Assembly (NCBI RefSeq): GCF_046557915.1
Contig: NZ_JBHEBG010000001.1
Span: 310,001-374,000, forward strand
Length of the DNA stretch: 64,000 bases
Reading direction: 5' to 3'
From: JBHEBG01 sp046557915
Lineage (GTDB): Bacteria; Bacteroidota; Bacteroidia; Flavobacteriales; Flavobacteriaceae
Position 1 is the first letter of the stretch, and each line of letters begins with the position of its first letter. This document shows positions 63,201 to 64,000 of the stretch, piece by piece. The position numbers were made by a program, and so were the translations under genes. Below the pieces are notes generated by a model. It made no database searches. It worked only from the letters and a program-made list of their open reading frames with translations, and was not told the origin of the DNA.

Positions 63201-63660
63201 TGGACTTATAAGTAATATAAGGGTCTTCCATATCTACCCAATAGCCCACCTTCTCCGTCATATCATTCCACACATCGGTATAACGCATTACGGCCTTCTT
63301 ACAGGCGGCGTTGTATTCTTCTACCGATATTTTCTTCCCTATATCCTCTTTGGTAATCCCAAGCTCCTTTTCTACCCCAAGTTCTATGGGTAGACCGTGG
63401 GTATCCCAGCCCGCCTTACGTTTTACCTGAAAACCTTTCATGGTTTTATAGCGCGGAAAAATATCTTTAATGGTACGGGCCATTACATGATGTATCCCTG
63501 GCATTCCATTGGCGGAAGGGGGACCTTCATAAAAAACAAAACTTTCTTTACCCGCTCTGCTCGTAACACTTTTTTCAAAAATGTTGTTCGCTTTCCATTG
63601 GTGCAGCATGTCTTCTGCAACCTTGGGCAAATTCAATCCTTTGTATTCGGCAAACTTCAT
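60259..63660 (-). CDS. ileS: Isoleucine--tRNA ligase, probably the eukaryote-like (type 2) form
   Basis: A 1133-residue class I synthetase. The HIGH-equivalent motif is GIHH in PPSANGMPGIHHVMART (about 48-64), KMSKR in KNGKKMSKRLGN gives KMSKS (near residue 684), and the editing domain lies between them. It is about 190 residues longer than E. coli IleRS. Its C-terminus (LREEGIARELVNRIQNLRK) is of the long kind, with no terminal Cys-rich zinc finger. These are marks of the eukaryote-like IleRS2 branch, whose members often tolerate mupirocin. The type call is by eye. Confidence 0.94.
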   Translation of the reverse strand: MKFAEYKGLNLPKVAEDMLHQWKANNIFEKSVTSRAGKESFVFYEGPPSANGMPGIHHVMARTIKDIFPRYKTMKGFQVKRKAGWDTHGLPIELGVEKELGITKEDIGKKISVEEYNAACKKAVMRYTDVWNDMTEKVGYWVDMEDPYITYKSKYMESVWWLLKQIYDKGLIYKGYTIQPYSPKAGTGLSSHELNQPGTYQDITDTTVTAQFKTKADTLPDVFKGVDGDVYFLAWTTTPWTLPSNTALTVGAKIKYVLVSTFNQYTFAPTKLVLAEALVSKQFTGKFYSVDTQEALADYKPGDKKIPYLVTNTFLGKDLVGIGYEQLLDYALPYENPENAFRVISGDFVTTEDGTGIVHTAPTFGADDAFVAKQAIPEVPPLLVLDENGNPVPLVDLQGRFRPELQELGGKYVKNEYYEDGKAPEKSVDVEIAIKLKEENKAFKVEKYVHSYPNCWRTDKPILYYPLDSWFIKVTEVRDKMFSLNQSINWKPKATGEGRFGNWLANANDWNLSRSRYWGVPLPIWRTEDGKEEIIIGSIAQLKEEMTKAVSAGLLDSDVFEDFEVGNMSEGNYDKVDLHKNIVDQIVLVSPQGKPMKRESDLIDVWFDSGSMPYAQWHYPFENKEYIDKGETFPADFIAEGVDQTRGWFYTLHAIATMVFDSVAYKNVVSNGLVLDKNGKKMSKRLGNAVDPFETMKIHGADATRWYMISNANPWDNLKFDIEGIQEVKRKFFGTLYNTYSFFALYANIDGFDYSEAEIPLDERPEIDQWILSELHTLVKTVDEAYADYEPTRATRAISDYVQENLSNWYVRLCRRRFWKGDYQQDKISAYQTLYTCLLTVAKLSAPVAPFFMDRLYRDLAQATKKEVFESVHLANFPQFDASLVNKELEGKMEKAQTISSLVLSIRQKEKIKVRQPLQKIMIPVLNQKQRQEIEAVADLIKSEVNVKELELLDDASGILVKQIKPNFKVLGPRFGKDMKQVANEINALNQEDIQKIEQEGEISLVLENKIIKLQLLDVEISSQDIEGWLVANSGALTVALDVTINQDLREEGIARELVNRIQNLRKESGLEVTDKIDIKILKDGFVEKAVASNIGYIKTETLTADLFFEEQLEKGTAIAFDEINTKLFIQKH

Positions 63661-63679
63661 CGTACCTGTTTCAGTTACT

Positions 63680-63701
63680 CAAAATTAAGGTTGCAAAATT
63701 A
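63680..63701 (-). promoter_or_regulatory. Twin -7 boxes upstream of ileS
   Basis: The complement of 63680-63687 and of 63694-63701 each reads TAATTTTG, exact matches to TANNTTTG. They lie 20 and 34 bases before the ileS start. No clear -33 TTTG accompanies either. Confidence 0.3.
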
Positions 63702-63809
63702 TAAATTTAGATTGAATTTACGGGCTTTCTGGGCAAATGAAATGCGTTAAAAGGATTATGATAACCGATGCGCCCAAAAGACGGCTTCCCCTTCTTATTC
63801 TTTTTTGTT

Positions 63810-63817
63810 TATTTTTG
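63810..63817 (+). promoter_or_regulatory. Putative -7 box for the right-edge lipoprotein gene
   Basis: TATTTTTG is an exact TANNTTTG match, ending 28 bases before the ATG at 63846. It lies in a T-rich stretch, so chance is possible. Confidence 0.3.
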
Positions 63818-63845
63818 GTTCTAACTATAATTAAAAACACTAGAC

Positions 63846-64000
63846 ATGAAAAAAGTAATTTTGAGTATTGTATTGATTTTTGCATCGTGCATTATGTTTG
63901 TATCGTGCAGGGAAACTGCCGACAAAGCAAAAGAAGCCAGTGAACAGGCTGCAGAGGCAGCCGAAGAAGTAAGTGGTGATATCATAGAGGTAAGTGAAGA
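63846..64000 (+). CDS. Lipoprotein of unknown function, cut by the window edge
   Basis: The ATG at 63846 opens a signal peptide MKKVILSIVLIFASCIMFVSC with a lipobox (FVSC) at about Cys21. A run of Ala/Glu/Lys follows (KAKEASEQAAEAAEEV), which looks like the start of a helical tether. Only 51 codons are in the window, so family and length cannot be judged. Confidence 0.75.
   Translation, partial: MKKVILSIVLIFASCIMFVSCRETADKAKEASEQAAEAAEEVSGDIIEVSE

Noticed and set aside
1..64000. CRISPR arrays, tRNA or rRNA genes, insertion sequences or prophage
   Set aside because: I read both strands and saw no regularly spaced repeats, cloverleaf-like sequences, transposase or phage genes. A tRNA could still be missed by eye.

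Overview
The window reads as one chromosomal segment of a member of the Bacteroidota, most likely a marine-type Flavobacteriaceae. Supporting this are four TonB-dependent receptors (three with the N-terminal carboxypeptidase-regulatory-like domain), DUF4270, DUF5689 and Ig-like lipoproteins, a cysteine-poor DksA-family protein, an IleRS of the eukaryote-like type, and promoters of the TANNTTTG kind with TTTG about 18-19 bases upstream. Coding density is high, and a hand-counted 60-base sample from an ordinary gene is about 42% GC. I see no rRNA, tRNA, CRISPR array, insertion sequence or prophage.

Layout. 1-7.7 kb (minus strand): a TonB receptor, glmS, a DUF4270 lipoprotein and a truncated glycogen-synthase-like protein. 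7.8-12.6 kb (plus): panC, panD, a membrane flippase-like protein, an esterase-fold protein with an unusual nucleophile position, and radA behind a palindromic promoter. 12.6-15.2 kb: an aldo/keto reductase, an exonuclease III and a frameshifted outer-membrane protein gene. 15.3-19.7 kb: a PQQ-dependent dehydrogenase lipoprotein with its own haem c, followed by a TonB receptor resembling the PQQ importer PqqU (YncD). 19.7-28.0 kb: glyS, a coiled-coil protein, comF, an Ig-like lipoprotein, an omega-amidase-like nitrilase, a Nudix protein, an ankyrin protein and catalase. 28.3-31.9 kb: a soluble PAS histidine kinase, a stand-alone receiver, a CAT-like acyltransferase and an exported DinB-like protein.

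31.9-37.6 kb is the clearest accessory island. A large exported fibronectin-type-III protein has a GC-rich body (60% in a sample) and an AT-rich C-terminal tip (27% in a sample). A small AT-rich gene overlaps its stop codon, then come a hairpin and an unknown exported protein. This is the architecture of a polymorphic toxin with an exchangeable tip and its immunity gene. 37.7-43.6 kb holds a TonB receptor and a DUF5689/lamin-tail lipoprotein, divergent from an exported endonuclease/exonuclease/phosphatase: a plausible system for using extracellular nucleic acid or phosphodiesters.

43.6-64 kb is mostly housekeeping on the minus strand: a second receptor related to the 39-kb one, pgi, an M23 peptidase lipoprotein, a tryptophan 2,3-dioxygenase family gene, DUF3108, hppD (behind a palindromic operator candidate), a patatin/beta-barrel phospholipase, uvrC, 5-formyl-THF cyclo-ligase, lspA, a DUF4097-like protein, a dksA-like gene and ileS. 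A lipoprotein gene is cut by the right edge. The most interesting hypotheses are the linked PQQ import and use pair, the toxin/immunity island, and the receptor-lipoprotein-nuclease locus. All functional claims come from reading the sequence; no database search was run.
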